This document shows positions 25,765 through 34,919 of a DNA stretch of 64,000 bases, one piece after another; position 1 is the stretch's first letter, and the number at the start of each line of letters is the position of its first letter. The notes below the pieces were generated by a model, which was given only the letters and a program-made list of their open reading frames with translations, made no database searches and was not told the origin of the DNA. The position numbers and the translations under genes are program-made. The DNA comes from Bradyrhizobium sp. CCGB01 (GTDB taxonomy: Bacteria > Pseudomonadota > Alphaproteobacteria > Rhizobiales > Xanthobacteraceae). The DNA lies in the NCBI RefSeq assembly GCF_024199795.1, contig NZ_JANADK010000001.1:6882001-6946000 (forward strand), read 5' to 3'.

Positions 25765-26826
25765 TTAGGACAGGACCGCCTGGCCGGCGGCTGCCGGAAG
25801 CCAGAGCCGATCGCCGAAGAAGCGCTCGCGCATCAGCATCACCAGGGTCGCGCGCTTGTGGGGAAAGTCGAAATTCTTGATCTTCGCAAATCCCGAGAGC
25901 TCGAGATTGCGAAGCTGCTGGGAATGCGCCGCCGCCGGCTCCCCGACGATCCGCTGCGTCCGGCAATCGTCGAGGAACATATAGTGCATCAGCGAGGGCA
26001 GCCACGCGCTGATGTAACGACGGCCACGAAAAGCATCCTCGCCTACGACCACATGCCATCCCCGGTCATAGTCGCCAGCGTTATAAAACGGCGCGATGCG
26101 GTTTTCCTTGGCCCAATAGAGCTCGAAATAACCAAATGGCTCATCACCGAAGCAGCCGATCAGCGGCAGCATATGCGGGTCGGCCAGGATGCCGGCCAGA
26201 TATCGACGATGCTTGTCGAGATCGCCCGCCTCGTTCCAGAATGCATCGACGCGAGGGTCATTCATCCAGCGATGCAGCAAGTGGAGGTCATTCTCGAGAT
26301 CGGCCACGCGGAACGAGATGACCTCGGACAGCCAGGGAATGAACCGGCCATACACTTTTCCCGTCGGTTTTGCGGCGCGACGCGGATGCCTCCGTCCGTC
26401 CGTCATGACGTGGAGCTGCGAGAATGGCGGTCGCCCGGGGTTCACCAGCCAATTGTCCCGTCGCTGCATGACCAGTTCGGAAAGCAGCACCAATTGTCCC
26501 TCGGACATGATGGCCAGACCGCCGTCCATCAGCGCTCGTGCAAGCGATGCTCCATCGGCGAAATCCAGAACGAGCCGATCAGCACCCGGCCGCCAAGCGA
26601 GCAGCGCTTCGGCGGACGCCGACACAGCCCGTGCCGCAAGCTGAAGGTCCTCCGACGCATTCAGGATCTCGAGGTGATCGCCCCGATCCCGAAGCCGAAG
26701 TTCCAGTGCCGTGACGCCGTCGGCAACGACGCGAAGGCGATCGCCCTCCTGAAAAACGGTCAGATCAGAATATGGGCCGACCGGAAACGCACGAGGTCCG
26801 GTCCCGGAATCCGAAGCCTTGTTCAT
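25765..26826 (-). CDS. IucB-like siderophore N-acyltransferase (GNAT)
   Basis: A 353-residue protein. Its C-terminal half (about 165-340) matches the siderophore acetyltransferase group (Acetyltransf_8/IucB-like): FRVADLENDLHLLHRWMNDPRVDAFWNE, FGYFELYWAKENRIAPFY, DRGWHVVVGEDAFRGRRYIS and the C-terminal NLELSGFAKIKNFDFPHKRATLVML. Such enzymes acylate N-hydroxyornithine or N-hydroxylysine to the hydroxamate. The N-terminal half is the usual poorly conserved domain. It precedes the hydroxylase gene, so the pair probably makes acyl-hydroxyornithine for the NRPS. The acyl group (acetyl or other) cannot be read from sequence. Confidence 0.9.
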   Translation of the reverse strand: MNKASDSGTGPRAFPVGPYSDLTVFQEGDRLRVVADGVTALELRLRDRGDHLEILNASEDLQLAARAVSASAEALLAWRPGADRLVLDFADGASLARALMDGGLAIMSEGQLVLLSELVMQRRDNWLVNPGRPPFSQLHVMTDGRRHPRRAAKPTGKVYGRFIPWLSEVISFRVADLENDLHLLHRWMNDPRVDAFWNEAGDLDKHRRYLAGILADPHMLPLIGCFGDEPFGYFELYWAKENRIAPFYNAGDYDRGWHVVVGEDAFRGRRYISAWLPSLMHYMFLDDCRTQRIVGEPAAAHSQQLRNLELSGFAKIKNFDFPHKRATLVMLMRERFFGDRLWLPAAAGQAVLS

Positions 26827-26877
26827 CCGGCCCTCGCATCTCGATCATCGCTGACGCGTGGTGTAGATCACTCGCCT

Positions 26878-26938
26878 ACAGGCTGACAAGAAATGCGCGC
26901 ACACGTAGATTAGATTCTCTACAAATCTGACAGCCTGT
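26878..26938. repeat. Nested inverted repeat in the leader of the acyltransferase gene
   Basis: ACAGGCTG at 26878-26885 pairs with CAGCCTGT at 26931-26938, extending to 11-base arms with one mismatch. Inside lies GTAGA (26905-26909) pairing with TCTAC (26918-26922). It sits 52 bases before the acyltransferase start, in the 179-base gap after the exporter gene. It could be a terminator for the exporter, a leader structure or a regulator site. Confidence 0.4.
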
Positions 26939-27005
26939 CGCAAAACGGATCGCGTGTTGTCGTTTGCATGCGACAAAAAGGTACCCGCACTTCACCACAA
27001 TAAGT

Positions 27006-28706
27006 CTAAAGCGGCGCGTCGGTCGGAACTGCGGAAGCCCCGGCGACGTTATCGGCCTTCACCTCGCTTGCGACGATCTTGCCGTCGCGCAGCCGCACCA
27101 GATGATCCGCGATCCCGAAATAGCGATCATCGTGCGAAATCACGATGATAGTTTTTCCGAGACGCTTCAGATCGGGCAGAAGCTCCGTGTAGAAGATGTG
27201 CCGGAAGGCCGGATCCTGATCCGCGGCCCACTCGTCGAACACGAGGACGGGTCTTTCCTCGACCCATGCATTCATCAGGGCCAATCGCTTGCGCTGCCCG
27301 GTCGACAGGTCCGTCGTCGTGAATACGCCTTTCTCGACGGAGACCTTGTGCGCGACTTCCAATCGCTGAAGGTAGCGTTCCGCGACATCCGGAACTACGC
27401 CGCCTTCTCCACGTATGAGATCTTCGAACAGATAGTAGTCGGAAAAAATGGTCGTGAAGAGCTGGCGGTAATCGTCCCGCGTCTCCGCCAGGACGGGCGA
27501 ACCGTCGCGAAGCATCGTGCCGCCGTGCGGAGCATACAGGCCCAGCAACAGCTTGATCAGGGTCGTCTTTCCGCTTCCATTCTGCCCCACGATGAAGACG
27601 ATGTCTCCCTGCCGGACAAAAAGATCGACGGGCCCAAGGACAAAAGGGTCACTTCCCGGCACGGCGCGGAAGGCATAGGTCACGCCGCGAAGCTCGATGG
27701 ATTCGATCGCGGTCTTGCCCGGCGCGGCAGGAGCAGTGGCCAGCAGATCATGCTCGGGAGTCGAGAACTGCTCGGAAAGCTCCACAATGCGGCGCATCGC
27801 GACCTGGGCGCGGCCAAGCGCCGGCAGGATACCGATGACCTGATCAATCGGTCCGCGCATATAGAGCAGGACCAGCACGAAGCCACTGGACACCGCGGCG
27901 GGGCTGTCCGGCCACAGGAACGGACGCAGGGTCAGCGCCACGCCGATCACCACGAAAAACAGCATCGTGCCGAACGCCCGCGCCGTCACGAACAGATTGA
28001 TCGACCTGATCTGCACCGAGCTGATCCGGTCGACCGTGCGCTGAAGTTGCTCGACATAGACGCGCCGACGGCGTACGCGATTGAGACGCAGCTCCTTGGC
28101 GCCTTCAGCGATCGCGCGATACTGCTTGTGCAGCTGATCTTCCGAATCGCGCGCCGCACTGAAGCCGTGAACGCCTCGCGTTCTTGCATAGCCATGCGCA
28201 AGCGACCCCAGGATGATGACGGCTCCCGTGATCAGGAAAAGTGGCCACGACAGCACTGCAAGGTAAACCATGCAGCCGAGCGCAATCACGAGCGACACGA
28301 AAAAGGACGAAAAGAAGAACGCGAAATCACTGATCGTATCGACGTCCTGGGTGAGGACCGGGATCAGGCGATGCGTCCGGTAGATTTCGAGCTGATCGAT
28401 CGGCGCCGCCAGGATCCTGGCGGCCAGCGACTTGCGAAGCTCGGCGATAATCCGCTGTCCGACATAATTGGCGCTGATATCGGCGCCGATGGAGCCGATC
28501 AGGATCAGGAGACACAAGCCGGCGAATGCGAAAAGCAGTGTGACGACGTCGGCCTGCGTCGCATAGAGCCCGCGATTGACGACCGCGAGCAACGCCGCGA
28601 CGCTGGCGCCACCCACCAGACCCAGAGCGATGCCGCCGAGCACGAGCGGCCAATAGGGCCGCAGGAGGTGCAGGATCTGCGCCGTCAGGCCGCTTCGTGA
28701 GTTCAT
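27006..28706 (-). CDS. Cyclic-peptide/siderophore export ABC transporter
   Basis: A 566-residue fused membrane-ATPase half-transporter of the PvdE/SyrD-like cyclic peptide export family. About six membrane helices occupy residues 10-300. The ATPase domain (about 345-550) has Walker A VGQNGSGKTT, the unusual signature LSTGQRKR in place of LSGGQ, and Walker B VLVFDEWAADQDP. The latter two forms are typical of this family. The true start is ATG 28706 (MNSRSGLTAQILHLLRPYWP); the frame is open far upstream but over the divergent reductase gene. It probably moves the peptide siderophore or its precursor across the inner membrane. Confidence 0.92.
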   Translation of the reverse strand: MNSRSGLTAQILHLLRPYWPLVLGGIALGLVGGASVAALLAVVNRGLYATQADVVTLLFAFAGLCLLILIGSIGADISANYVGQRIIAELRKSLAARILAAPIDQLEIYRTHRLIPVLTQDVDTISDFAFFFSSFFVSLVIALGCMVYLAVLSWPLFLITGAVIILGSLAHGYARTRGVHGFSAARDSEDQLHKQYRAIAEGAKELRLNRVRRRRVYVEQLQRTVDRISSVQIRSINLFVTARAFGTMLFFVVIGVALTLRPFLWPDSPAAVSSGFVLVLLYMRGPIDQVIGILPALGRAQVAMRRIVELSEQFSTPEHDLLATAPAAPGKTAIESIELRGVTYAFRAVPGSDPFVLGPVDLFVRQGDIVFIVGQNGSGKTTLIKLLLGLYAPHGGTMLRDGSPVLAETRDDYRQLFTTIFSDYYLFEDLIRGEGGVVPDVAERYLQRLEVAHKVSVEKGVFTTTDLSTGQRKRLALMNAWVEERPVLVFDEWAADQDPAFRHIFYTELLPDLKRLGKTIIVISHDDRYFGIADHLVRLRDGKIVASEVKADNVAGASAVPTDAPL

Positions 28707-29000
28707 GATGAGAGCCGCGCTGGAGGGGACCTGAAGCGAACCTATACGGCCCGTCACGATCAGAACAAGCCGTGCCGATGTGATGCGAATACATGATGGC
28801 AGCACCGCACTTCCAGCGCTTATTTTCCCCGCTCTTTCGATGGATTCTAATTTGGGATCGGCAATGCCTTTAATATGATGCGGGTAGTACCGCTTTTGCG
28901 TCGCAGCCGGCGAGCGAGTGGGATTTTGATCCAGTGCCGGGCTGCAACATCCGGACATCGAAGCGCTTGCAGGCCAGCATCGGGCAGGCCCGATGGAGAA
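28707..29000. promoter_or_regulatory. Divergent promoter region of exporter and reductase genes
   Basis: A 294-base gap between the exporter (minus) and the siderophore-interacting protein (plus), so promoters for both should lie here. AT-richer patches occur around 28820-28885. I see no clean Fur, RirA or Irr palindrome. Confidence 0.45.
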
Positions 29001-30068
29001 ATGACTTTGGACTTGCTTATCTCCGAAACCTGCATCGCGCTTCCCGATGCCGCCGGCCTCGCCGCGCGGATGATCGATCATCTGGCCGAGCATGACATCG
29101 CCTTCGAGAAGCGGGACGGTCTCATGGTGGCGAAATTGCCGTTCGGCACCAGTTCCCTCGCCGTCGAGGCGGAAGCCCTCAAGATCCGCGTCGAGGCCAA
29201 CGACAAGGGCAATCTGGAGATGCTGCGCTCGGTCGTCGCCTCGCATGTGATCGAGTTCGCGGGCGACGACGCACCGACCATCGTTTGGTCCGGTCATGAA
29301 TCCAGCGGCGGCATGCTGGCCAACTTCCGCGAGGTGCGGCTGAAGGCCGCGATCACCCTGACGCCGCACATGCGGCGGCTGACCTTTACAGGCGACGACA
29401 TCGCCCGTTTCGCGAACGACGACGAGCTGCACGTGCGGCTGTACTTCCCGCCCGAAGGCCTCGCCAAGCCCGAATGGCCGTGGCCCGCTCCCGACGGGCG
29501 TATCCTGTGGCCGGAGCCCGACCGCAGGCCCATCACCCGTTATTACACGATCCGTCGCATCGACCTGCCGAGCCGCGAGATCGATATCGACTTCGTGGTC
29601 CATGATCACGCCGGACCGGGCTCGGCGTTTGCCGTCAACGCGAAGGCCGGCGCCATCTGCGGCATGGCCGGTCCGCTCGGCCGCGGCATTCGTCCGGCGC
29701 GCTGGTTGCTGCTGGCGGGCGACGAAACCGCCCTGCCCGCCATCGCGCGAATTCTCGAGACGCTGCCGGCGACGGCGACGGGTGAGGCCTTCATCGAGGT
29801 TGCGGATCGGCGCGAAGAAGTTCCGCTGATCGCCCCGCGCGGCGTAGCGATCCGCTGGCTGCATCGCGCCGGCCGTCCGGCCGGGACGACGCAGCTCCTG
29901 GTCGACGCCGTCAAGGCAGTGCAATGGCCCGACCATCGGGAGGTCTTCGCCTGGGTCGCGTGTGAGGCGCAGGCGCTGAAGGCCCTGCGAAACCATTTGC
30001 GCGACGAGCGAAAGCTCTCCCGCGATCAGCATCTGGCCGTCGCCTATTGGAGCCTGCGCCAACCATGA
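29001..30068 (+). CDS. Siderophore-interacting protein (ferric-siderophore reductase)
   Basis: About 355 residues: an N-terminal DUF2218-like domain (about 1-95) fused to a siderophore-interacting FAD-binding domain (about 105-240) and a C-terminal SIP domain (about 240-355). The flavin motif RYYTIRRID and the GPLGRGIRPARWLLLAGDETALPAIARIL stretch are diagnostic. It reduces ferric siderophore in the cytoplasm to release iron. ATG 29001 begins MTLDLLISETCIALPDA, but its GGAG is very close. A longer frame from 28875 exists, so the start is not settled. Its stop overlaps the fhuC-like start by ATGA. Confidence 0.9.
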   Translation: MTLDLLISETCIALPDAAGLAARMIDHLAEHDIAFEKRDGLMVAKLPFGTSSLAVEAEALKIRVEANDKGNLEMLRSVVASHVIEFAGDDAPTIVWSGHESSGGMLANFREVRLKAAITLTPHMRRLTFTGDDIARFANDDELHVRLYFPPEGLAKPEWPWPAPDGRILWPEPDRRPITRYYTIRRIDLPSREIDIDFVVHDHAGPGSAFAVNAKAGAICGMAGPLGRGIRPARWLLLAGDETALPAIARILETLPATATGEAFIEVADRREEVPLIAPRGVAIRWLHRAGRPAGTTQLLVDAVKAVQWPDHREVFAWVACEAQALKALRNHLRDERKLSRDQHLAVAYWSLRQP

Positions 30069-30919
30069 CGTTCCAACATGCGCAGACGGGCGAAAGGACG
30101 CTCGCCTTGCCAACCGGAATCACGCAGGCCTCGCCCGATGTACCCGCGCCCCTGTTCGAGCTCGACCGGGTCGGCTTCGCGGTAGGCGGGCGCGCGCTGC
30201 TCGAACCGCTCACCTTGTCCCTCCCCGCGCGCAGCGTCGTCGGGCTGATCGGACATAACGGCTCCGGCAAATCGACCCTGCTGAAATTGTTGTCGCGCCA
30301 GCAGCCAAGCTCGTCGGGAACGATTCGTTTCGAAGGCCGCGCGCTGCGCGCATGGAGCGATCGGGACTATGCCCGCAAGGTCGCCTATCTGCCGCAGCAG
30401 ACGCCACCTGCCGCCGGCATGCTCGTCAAGGAGCTGGTTGCACTCGGCCGATATCCCTGGCACGGCGCGCTCGGCCGGTTCGGCGACATCGATCGCGAGA
30501 AGGTCGCGAACGCCATGGCGCTAACCCATATCGAGCCGTTCGCGGATCGGCTGGTCGATACGCTGTCGGGCGGCGAGCGACAGCGGGTCTGGATCGCCAT
30601 GCTGGTCGCGCAGGATGCCGAATGCCTGCTGCTCGACGAGCCGACCTCGGCGCTGGACATCGCCCATCAGATCGAGGTGCTGTCGCTCGTCAAACAGCTC
30701 GCCCGCGAACGCAATCTCGGCGTGGTCGTTGTGCTCCACGACGTCAACATGGCCGCCCGCTTCTGCGACGAGATCATCGCGCTCCATTCCGGAAAGCTGA
30801 TCGCTCGTGGCACGCCGGACCAGATCATGACGCCGGCCGAACTCGAGACCATCTATGGCATCCCGATGGGCGTGATGCCGTCACCGGATCACGGCCATCT
30901 CATCAGCTTCGCGCGGTAG
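30065..30919 (+). CDS. fhuC: Ferric-siderophore ABC transporter ATPase (FhuC/FecE type)
   Basis: A 284-residue ATPase powering import of the ferric siderophore through the FhuB-like permease. Walker A GHNGSGKS is at 63-70, the Q-loop is in YLPQQTPPA, the signature is LSGGERQR, Walker B is CLLLDEPTSALD, and the H-loop is VVVLHDVNMAAR. ATG 30065 overlaps the reductase stop by four bases. It converges on the fhuB-like gene with only 6 bases between stop codons, so the transporter is split over two oppositely oriented units. Confidence 0.93.
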   Translation: MTFQHAQTGERTLALPTGITQASPDVPAPLFELDRVGFAVGGRALLEPLTLSLPARSVVGLIGHNGSGKSTLLKLLSRQQPSSSGTIRFEGRALRAWSDRDYARKVAYLPQQTPPAAGMLVKELVALGRYPWHGALGRFGDIDREKVANAMALTHIEPFADRLVDTLSGGERQRVWIAMLVAQDAECLLLDEPTSALDIAHQIEVLSLVKQLARERNLGVVVVLHDVNMAARFCDEIIALHSGKLIARGTPDQIMTPAELETIYGIPMGVMPSPDHGHLISFAR

Positions 30920-30925
30920 GGGCAG

Positions 30926-32932
30926 TCATCCCCGCTGCGGCCGCAGCAGCCAGATGAGATAGGGGCCGGCCAGCATCATGGCGAAAATGCCGGCGGGCAT
31001 CTGGAACGGAAATATCACCATGCGGCCGGCCCAATCCGCCGTGACCATCAGGATCGCCCCGATCAATGCGGCCAGCGCCGCCTGATGCAGGGCGCGCTGC
31101 GCGCCCATCATCCGCGCCATGTGCGGCGCGATAAATCCGACCAGGCTCAGAAGCCCCACCATCAGCGTCGCCGTCGCCGTCAGCAACGCCGTCAGCAGCA
31201 TGATGATGATGCGGCTTCTCGCCAGCGAGATGCCGATCGAACGCGAGGTCGCCGCTCCCAGCGGCAGGATGTCGAGCCAGCGCGACAGCATCGGCACCAT
31301 GATCAGCAGAACGAGCGCCGCGGCGGCCAGGATTGCGGCCTCGGCCGGACCGATCTGGTAGAGCGACCCGGTGAGCAGCGCCAGCAGCGTGCCGATGCGC
31401 GGATCACCGGTGGCCAGCGCCATGGCGATGATCGCGCCGAACGCTGCACTCATGGCGACGCCGGCCAGCAGCACGCGCTCTGGACTGAACTCGGACCGCC
31501 GGCTGAACAACAGCACCAGCGCCAGCACGATGAAGGCGCCGATCCCGGCCGCCCCTATCTGCGCCAACCGCGTGTGGGCGGGAAAGAGATAGAGCAGGAC
31601 GATCACGCCCATCGCGGCGCCATAGCTGATGCCCATGACCTCCGGCGCGGCCATCGGGTTTCCGGTCATCCGTTGCAGCAGCGTACCGGCGACCGCCAGC
31701 GTCGCGCCTGCGGCCAGCGCCGACACCACACGCGGCCAGCGCCACGGCCAGAATTCCTGCAAGCCGGACAGACCGCTCCAGCGCCAGCCGTCGGCGCTGA
31801 CCCCGAGGGCGAGTGCGATCCAGACGGCGAGCAGCAGCACGGCGAGCGCGAACAGGATCACGCGCCAGGGGTGGTCGAGACGCGGCGGAGCGGATGGCGT
31901 GAGGTTTCCCATCGGCATGGCGGCCCGCAGCCGTGGCAGCAACACGAGCAACATCGGCGCGCCGATCAGGGCCGTCACCGCGCCGGCCGGCATTTCGCGA
32001 TAGCCGGGCGGGATCAACAGCACGAGCTGATCCGTCAGCCACAGCAGCAGGGCGCCGCAAAGAGGCGCCCAGATCAGCCGATCGCGAAAGCGGCGCGCGC
32101 CAGACAGCATGACGATCGCCGGCGCGGACAGGCCGACAAATCCCATGACGCCGACCACGCTGACGACAGAAGCGCTGAGCGCGATCGCGATGACGAGCGC
32201 GAAGACCCGGGCTCTCGTCAATCCGAGGCCCAGATTGCGCGCGGTCTCGTCGTCGAAGCCGAGCAATGTCAGCGGACGAACCATCGCCGCAATCAGGACG
32301 ATCGAAATCAGCAGCCGCGGCGCCAGGAACGTGACGTTGCTCCAGTCCTGTTGATTGAGGAAGCCAGCGCCCCAGATGAACAGACCAATCAGATATTCGT
32401 GGTTGAGCAGTACCAGCGCCTGGGTCGTCACGGCGCAGTAGTAACTGACGATCAATCCGGCGAGCACGAGGACGACGGGCGACAGCGCACGTTTCCAGGT
32501 CAGCCCGAACACGCACAGGAACGCAGCGAACCCGCCGAACAGCGCAATCCACTCCCGGCCCAGAGACAGCAGCGACGGCGCCCACAAGGTGGTCACGGCC
32601 AGTGCAAGATAGGCGCCGTTCAACACACCGATGGTGCTCGGTTCAGCGAGCGGATTGCGCAGCACCTGCTGAGAGACAGTGCCGGCGAGACCGAGGGCTG
32701 CGCCGGCCAGCAGCGCCACCGCGATGCGCGGAAACACGGTGTAGTGCACGAGCATCTGCTGGGGATCAGTGATCTCGGGCTGCCACAACACCTGCAACCA
32801 GGCGCTGACGGGCAGATATCCGGACAGGTTCCGCCAGGTGAGCGCGGCCGCGGCCGTCACCAATAGCCCGATCAGAATCGCCGGATGCATGTCGAAGCCG
32901 GACCGCGCCGGCAGCGCATCAACCTTGCTCAT
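30926..32932 (-). CDS. fhuB: Ferric-hydroxamate permease, fused double FecCD (FhuB type)
   Basis: A 668-residue inner-membrane permease made of two FecCD halves in one chain (about 20-330 and 345-665), with roughly 20 hydrophobic segments. The conserved motifs appear in both halves: FPRIAVALLAGAALGLAGTVSQQVLRNPLAEPSTIGV and WPRVVSALAAGATLAVAGTLLQRMTGNPMAAPEVMG, as do the GFVGLSAPAIV and GLLSLVGFIAPHMAR coupling helices. Fusion of two halves is characteristic of FhuB, which fits a hydroxamate ligand. The ATG at 32932 overlaps the end of the binding-protein gene by 14 bases. Confidence 0.93.
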   Translation of the reverse strand: MSKVDALPARSGFDMHPAILIGLLVTAAAALTWRNLSGYLPVSAWLQVLWQPEITDPQQMLVHYTVFPRIAVALLAGAALGLAGTVSQQVLRNPLAEPSTIGVLNGAYLALAVTTLWAPSLLSLGREWIALFGGFAAFLCVFGLTWKRALSPVVLVLAGLIVSYYCAVTTQALVLLNHEYLIGLFIWGAGFLNQQDWSNVTFLAPRLLISIVLIAAMVRPLTLLGFDDETARNLGLGLTRARVFALVIAIALSASVVSVVGVMGFVGLSAPAIVMLSGARRFRDRLIWAPLCGALLLWLTDQLVLLIPPGYREMPAGAVTALIGAPMLLVLLPRLRAAMPMGNLTPSAPPRLDHPWRVILFALAVLLLAVWIALALGVSADGWRWSGLSGLQEFWPWRWPRVVSALAAGATLAVAGTLLQRMTGNPMAAPEVMGISYGAAMGVIVLLYLFPAHTRLAQIGAAGIGAFIVLALVLLFSRRSEFSPERVLLAGVAMSAAFGAIIAMALATGDPRIGTLLALLTGSLYQIGPAEAAILAAAALVLLIMVPMLSRWLDILPLGAATSRSIGISLARSRIIIMLLTALLTATATLMVGLLSLVGFIAPHMARMMGAQRALHQAALAALIGAILMVTADWAGRMVIFPFQMPAGIFAMMLAGPYLIWLLRPQRG

Positions 32933-33851
32933 GGCTTTCCCGCGGCAGACGTTCGGCGAGAAGGCGAGCGAAACGTTCGGCCGCCGGCACGCCGCCATAG
33001 AAGAACTGATTGTCCAGGACCGTCAGCCGATGCGACCGAAGAGACGGCAGGGTCCGGAGCACCGGGCTTGCCTTCAGCAGGGCCTCGACGTCGGCAACCC
33101 GCGAGGTCATCAGGACGAGCCGCGCGTCCGGAACCGCGGCAAGCACTTCGAGGCCCACACTGGTATAGCCCCATGGGCCGCTCTGTCCGGTCCAGGCATT
33201 CTTCAATCCGAACTGATCGAGCACTTCCTGATAGAGGCTGTTCGGACCGAACACGAGCGCGCGGTTGCGCGCGATCTCGCTGACGAGATAGAGCGGCTTG
33301 CCGCCGCGGTCGCGGAGCCGCTCACGATAGCCGGCCATGGCGACATCGAAGCGGGCGAAATAGGCTTCGCACGCCGACTGCACCCCGAGACGCTTCGCAA
33401 GCTCCATCGTCGAACGGCGTGCCGTGTCGAGAGGATGACCGCCGGGTCTGAAGATCGTGAACATCTCGACCGGCGCGATCAGCTTGAGCCGGGGGACGGC
33501 GGCCGCGATGCTGGGATCGATGATGATGATGTCGGGCGCGAAGCTCTGGAGAAGCTCGAGATTTGGCTCCGAGCGCAGGCCAATCTCTTGCACACCGGGC
33601 GGGACAACCGGCTCGACGACGAGCCGGCCATAGCGCTCGATCTCCGGTATCACCAGCGGCACGACGCCGAGCGCCAGGATCGTCTGGGCACAGGCCCAGC
33701 CGAGCGCGGCGATCCGGGGCCCGGATGGCGATCCGGCGGCTTGGGCAAATGCCATTGGCCATGCCCCCGCAAGTGCCGTGCCTCCGATCGCAGCACCCGC
33801 GCCGAGGAGCGCGCGGCGGGACAGCCTGTGGTCTGGGATAGATGAGCTCAT
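32919..33851 (-). CDS. fhuD: Periplasmic ferric-siderophore binding protein (FhuD type)
   Basis: A 310-residue solute-binding protein. A twin-arginine-like signal, SRRALLGAGAAIGGTALAGA (about 11-30), is followed by the class III binding-protein fold: RIAALGWACAQTILALGVVPL, LELLQSFAPDIIIIDPS (about 100) and a C-terminal lobe with GYTSVGLEVLAAVPDARLVLM. Tat export is reported for some FhuD proteins. It lies between the hydrolase and fhuB on the NRPS strand, so uptake may be cotranscribed with synthesis. Confidence 0.9.
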   Translation of the reverse strand: MSSSIPDHRLSRRALLGAGAAIGGTALAGAWPMAFAQAAGSPSGPRIAALGWACAQTILALGVVPLVIPEIERYGRLVVEPVVPPGVQEIGLRSEPNLELLQSFAPDIIIIDPSIAAAVPRLKLIAPVEMFTIFRPGGHPLDTARRSTMELAKRLGVQSACEAYFARFDVAMAGYRERLRDRGGKPLYLVSEIARNRALVFGPNSLYQEVLDQFGLKNAWTGQSGPWGYTSVGLEVLAAVPDARLVLMTSRVADVEALLKASPVLRTLPSLRSHRLTVLDNQFFYGGVPAAERFARLLAERLPRESHEQG

Positions 33852-33934
33852 GGGATTCGGTTCAGGAGCCCCTTGCAGAGAGGCCGCGGGAGATGACAGT
33901 CATGACATATCCCCCTTCATGCTGCATTACCATA

Positions 33935-34915
33935 TCAAGCCGCTCCTTCGCCGGCGGCACGAAAGGCGCTCGCCAGCGCCTGCCCGATCGCTGCCCTCGC
34001 CTGCAAGGCATCGGCCACGACATTCCCCATGCGCAGGAATTCATGGATCATGCCCGGATAGACGCGCAGGTCGACCGGAACGCCGGCCGCGCTGAGGCGT
34101 GCCGCATAGTCGCGCCCCTCATCCACCAGGGGATCGAACTCGGCGAGCACGATGAACGCGGGAGCCAGGCCCGATAGATCGTTTGCCGCAAGCGGTGCGA
34201 AGCGCCAATCGTCGCGATTGGAATCGTCGCGGAGATATTGCTGGAAGAACCAATCGACGGTGCTGCGCTCCAGGAGATGGCCGGAGCCATACCGTTCGTA
34301 GGACGCGGAGGTCTGCCTGGAGCTGAGGCCGGGATAGGCGAGAACCTGAAGCACCGGCCGCGGAAGGTTGCCATTTGCCCTCGCCTCAATCGCGAGCGCG
34401 GCGGCAAGCGTCCCGCCGGCGCTGTCGCCGCCGACGGCAACGCGGTGCGTGTCGAGCCCGATCGCGCGGCCCTCGCGGCCGATCCAGGCCAGCGCATCGA
34501 CCGCATCCTCGAAGGCGGTCGGAAACTTGTGCTCCGGCGCAAGCCTGTAGCCGACCGACAGCACGGCCGCGCCGCTGTCCTCGACAAGGCCGCGGCACAA
34601 TGGTTGATGCGAATCGAGGCTGCCGACGACGAAGCCGCCGCCATGCATATAGAGAAAGACCGGGACCGGATTGCGTTCGCTCGGCGCCTCACTTGCATAG
34701 AGCCGCGCCTCGATCATCGCGCCGTCCCGCGTCGGCAGCGAGAGACGGCGCTCGTAGCCAAGCGCCGGCGGATCGACATCGAGCAGCGGCGAGGACGCAT
34801 CGAAATCGGCCCGCGCCTGCGCGGCGGTCAACTGCGGAAACGGGATGCGCGCGCCGCTCTCGGTGCCCGCCTGCACCATCTCAAGCAATGCGGCGATGTC
34901 TGGATCAAGACTCAA
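33935..34915 (-). CDS. Alpha/beta hydrolase of the HSL family, possible siderophore esterase
   Basis: A 326-residue hydrolase of the hormone-sensitive-lipase group: oxyanion motif HGGG (91-94), nucleophile elbow GDSAGG (163-168), acid region EFDPLVDEG and the catalytic His in YPGMIHEF. The best start is TTG 34915, which has a GGAG seven bases upstream that overlaps the end of the NRPS C gene; ATG 34879 is a shorter alternative. Tight coupling to the NRPS suggests a role in the siderophore pathway, such as hydrolysis of an ester, lactone or acyl chain, or proofreading. The substrate is not known. Confidence 0.85.
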   Translation of the reverse strand: MSLDPDIAALLEMVQAGTESGARIPFPQLTAAQARADFDASSPLLDVDPPALGYERRLSLPTRDGAMIEARLYASEAPSERNPVPVFLYMHGGGFVVGSLDSHQPLCRGLVEDSGAAVLSVGYRLAPEHKFPTAFEDAVDALAWIGREGRAIGLDTHRVAVGGDSAGGTLAAALAIEARANGNLPRPVLQVLAYPGLSSRQTSASYERYGSGHLLERSTVDWFFQQYLRDDSNRDDWRFAPLAANDLSGLAPAFIVLAEFDPLVDEGRDYAARLSAAGVPVDLRVYPGMIHEFLRMGNVVADALQARAAIGQALASAFRAAGEGAA

Positions 34916-34919
34916 AAGT

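Noticed and set aside
25742..26059. An extended N-terminus for the N-hydroxylase
   Set aside because: It overlaps the acyltransferase gene and adds sequence before the conserved GVGFGPSN loop that belongs near residue 15.
28707..29000. A Fur/Irr/RirA iron box in the divergent promoter
   Set aside because: Only half-matches such as TTCTAATTT were found; no convincing palindrome.
28707..30113. A long in-frame extension of the exporter to 1,035 residues
   Set aside because: The extra 469 residues read antisense over the siderophore-interacting protein gene; family members begin near MNSRSGLTAQ.
31085..32866. A 593-codon plus-strand frame opposite fhuB
   Set aside because: Composition dominated by R, Q, H and D, typical of the antisense of a membrane protein gene; fhuB on the other strand has clear family motifs.
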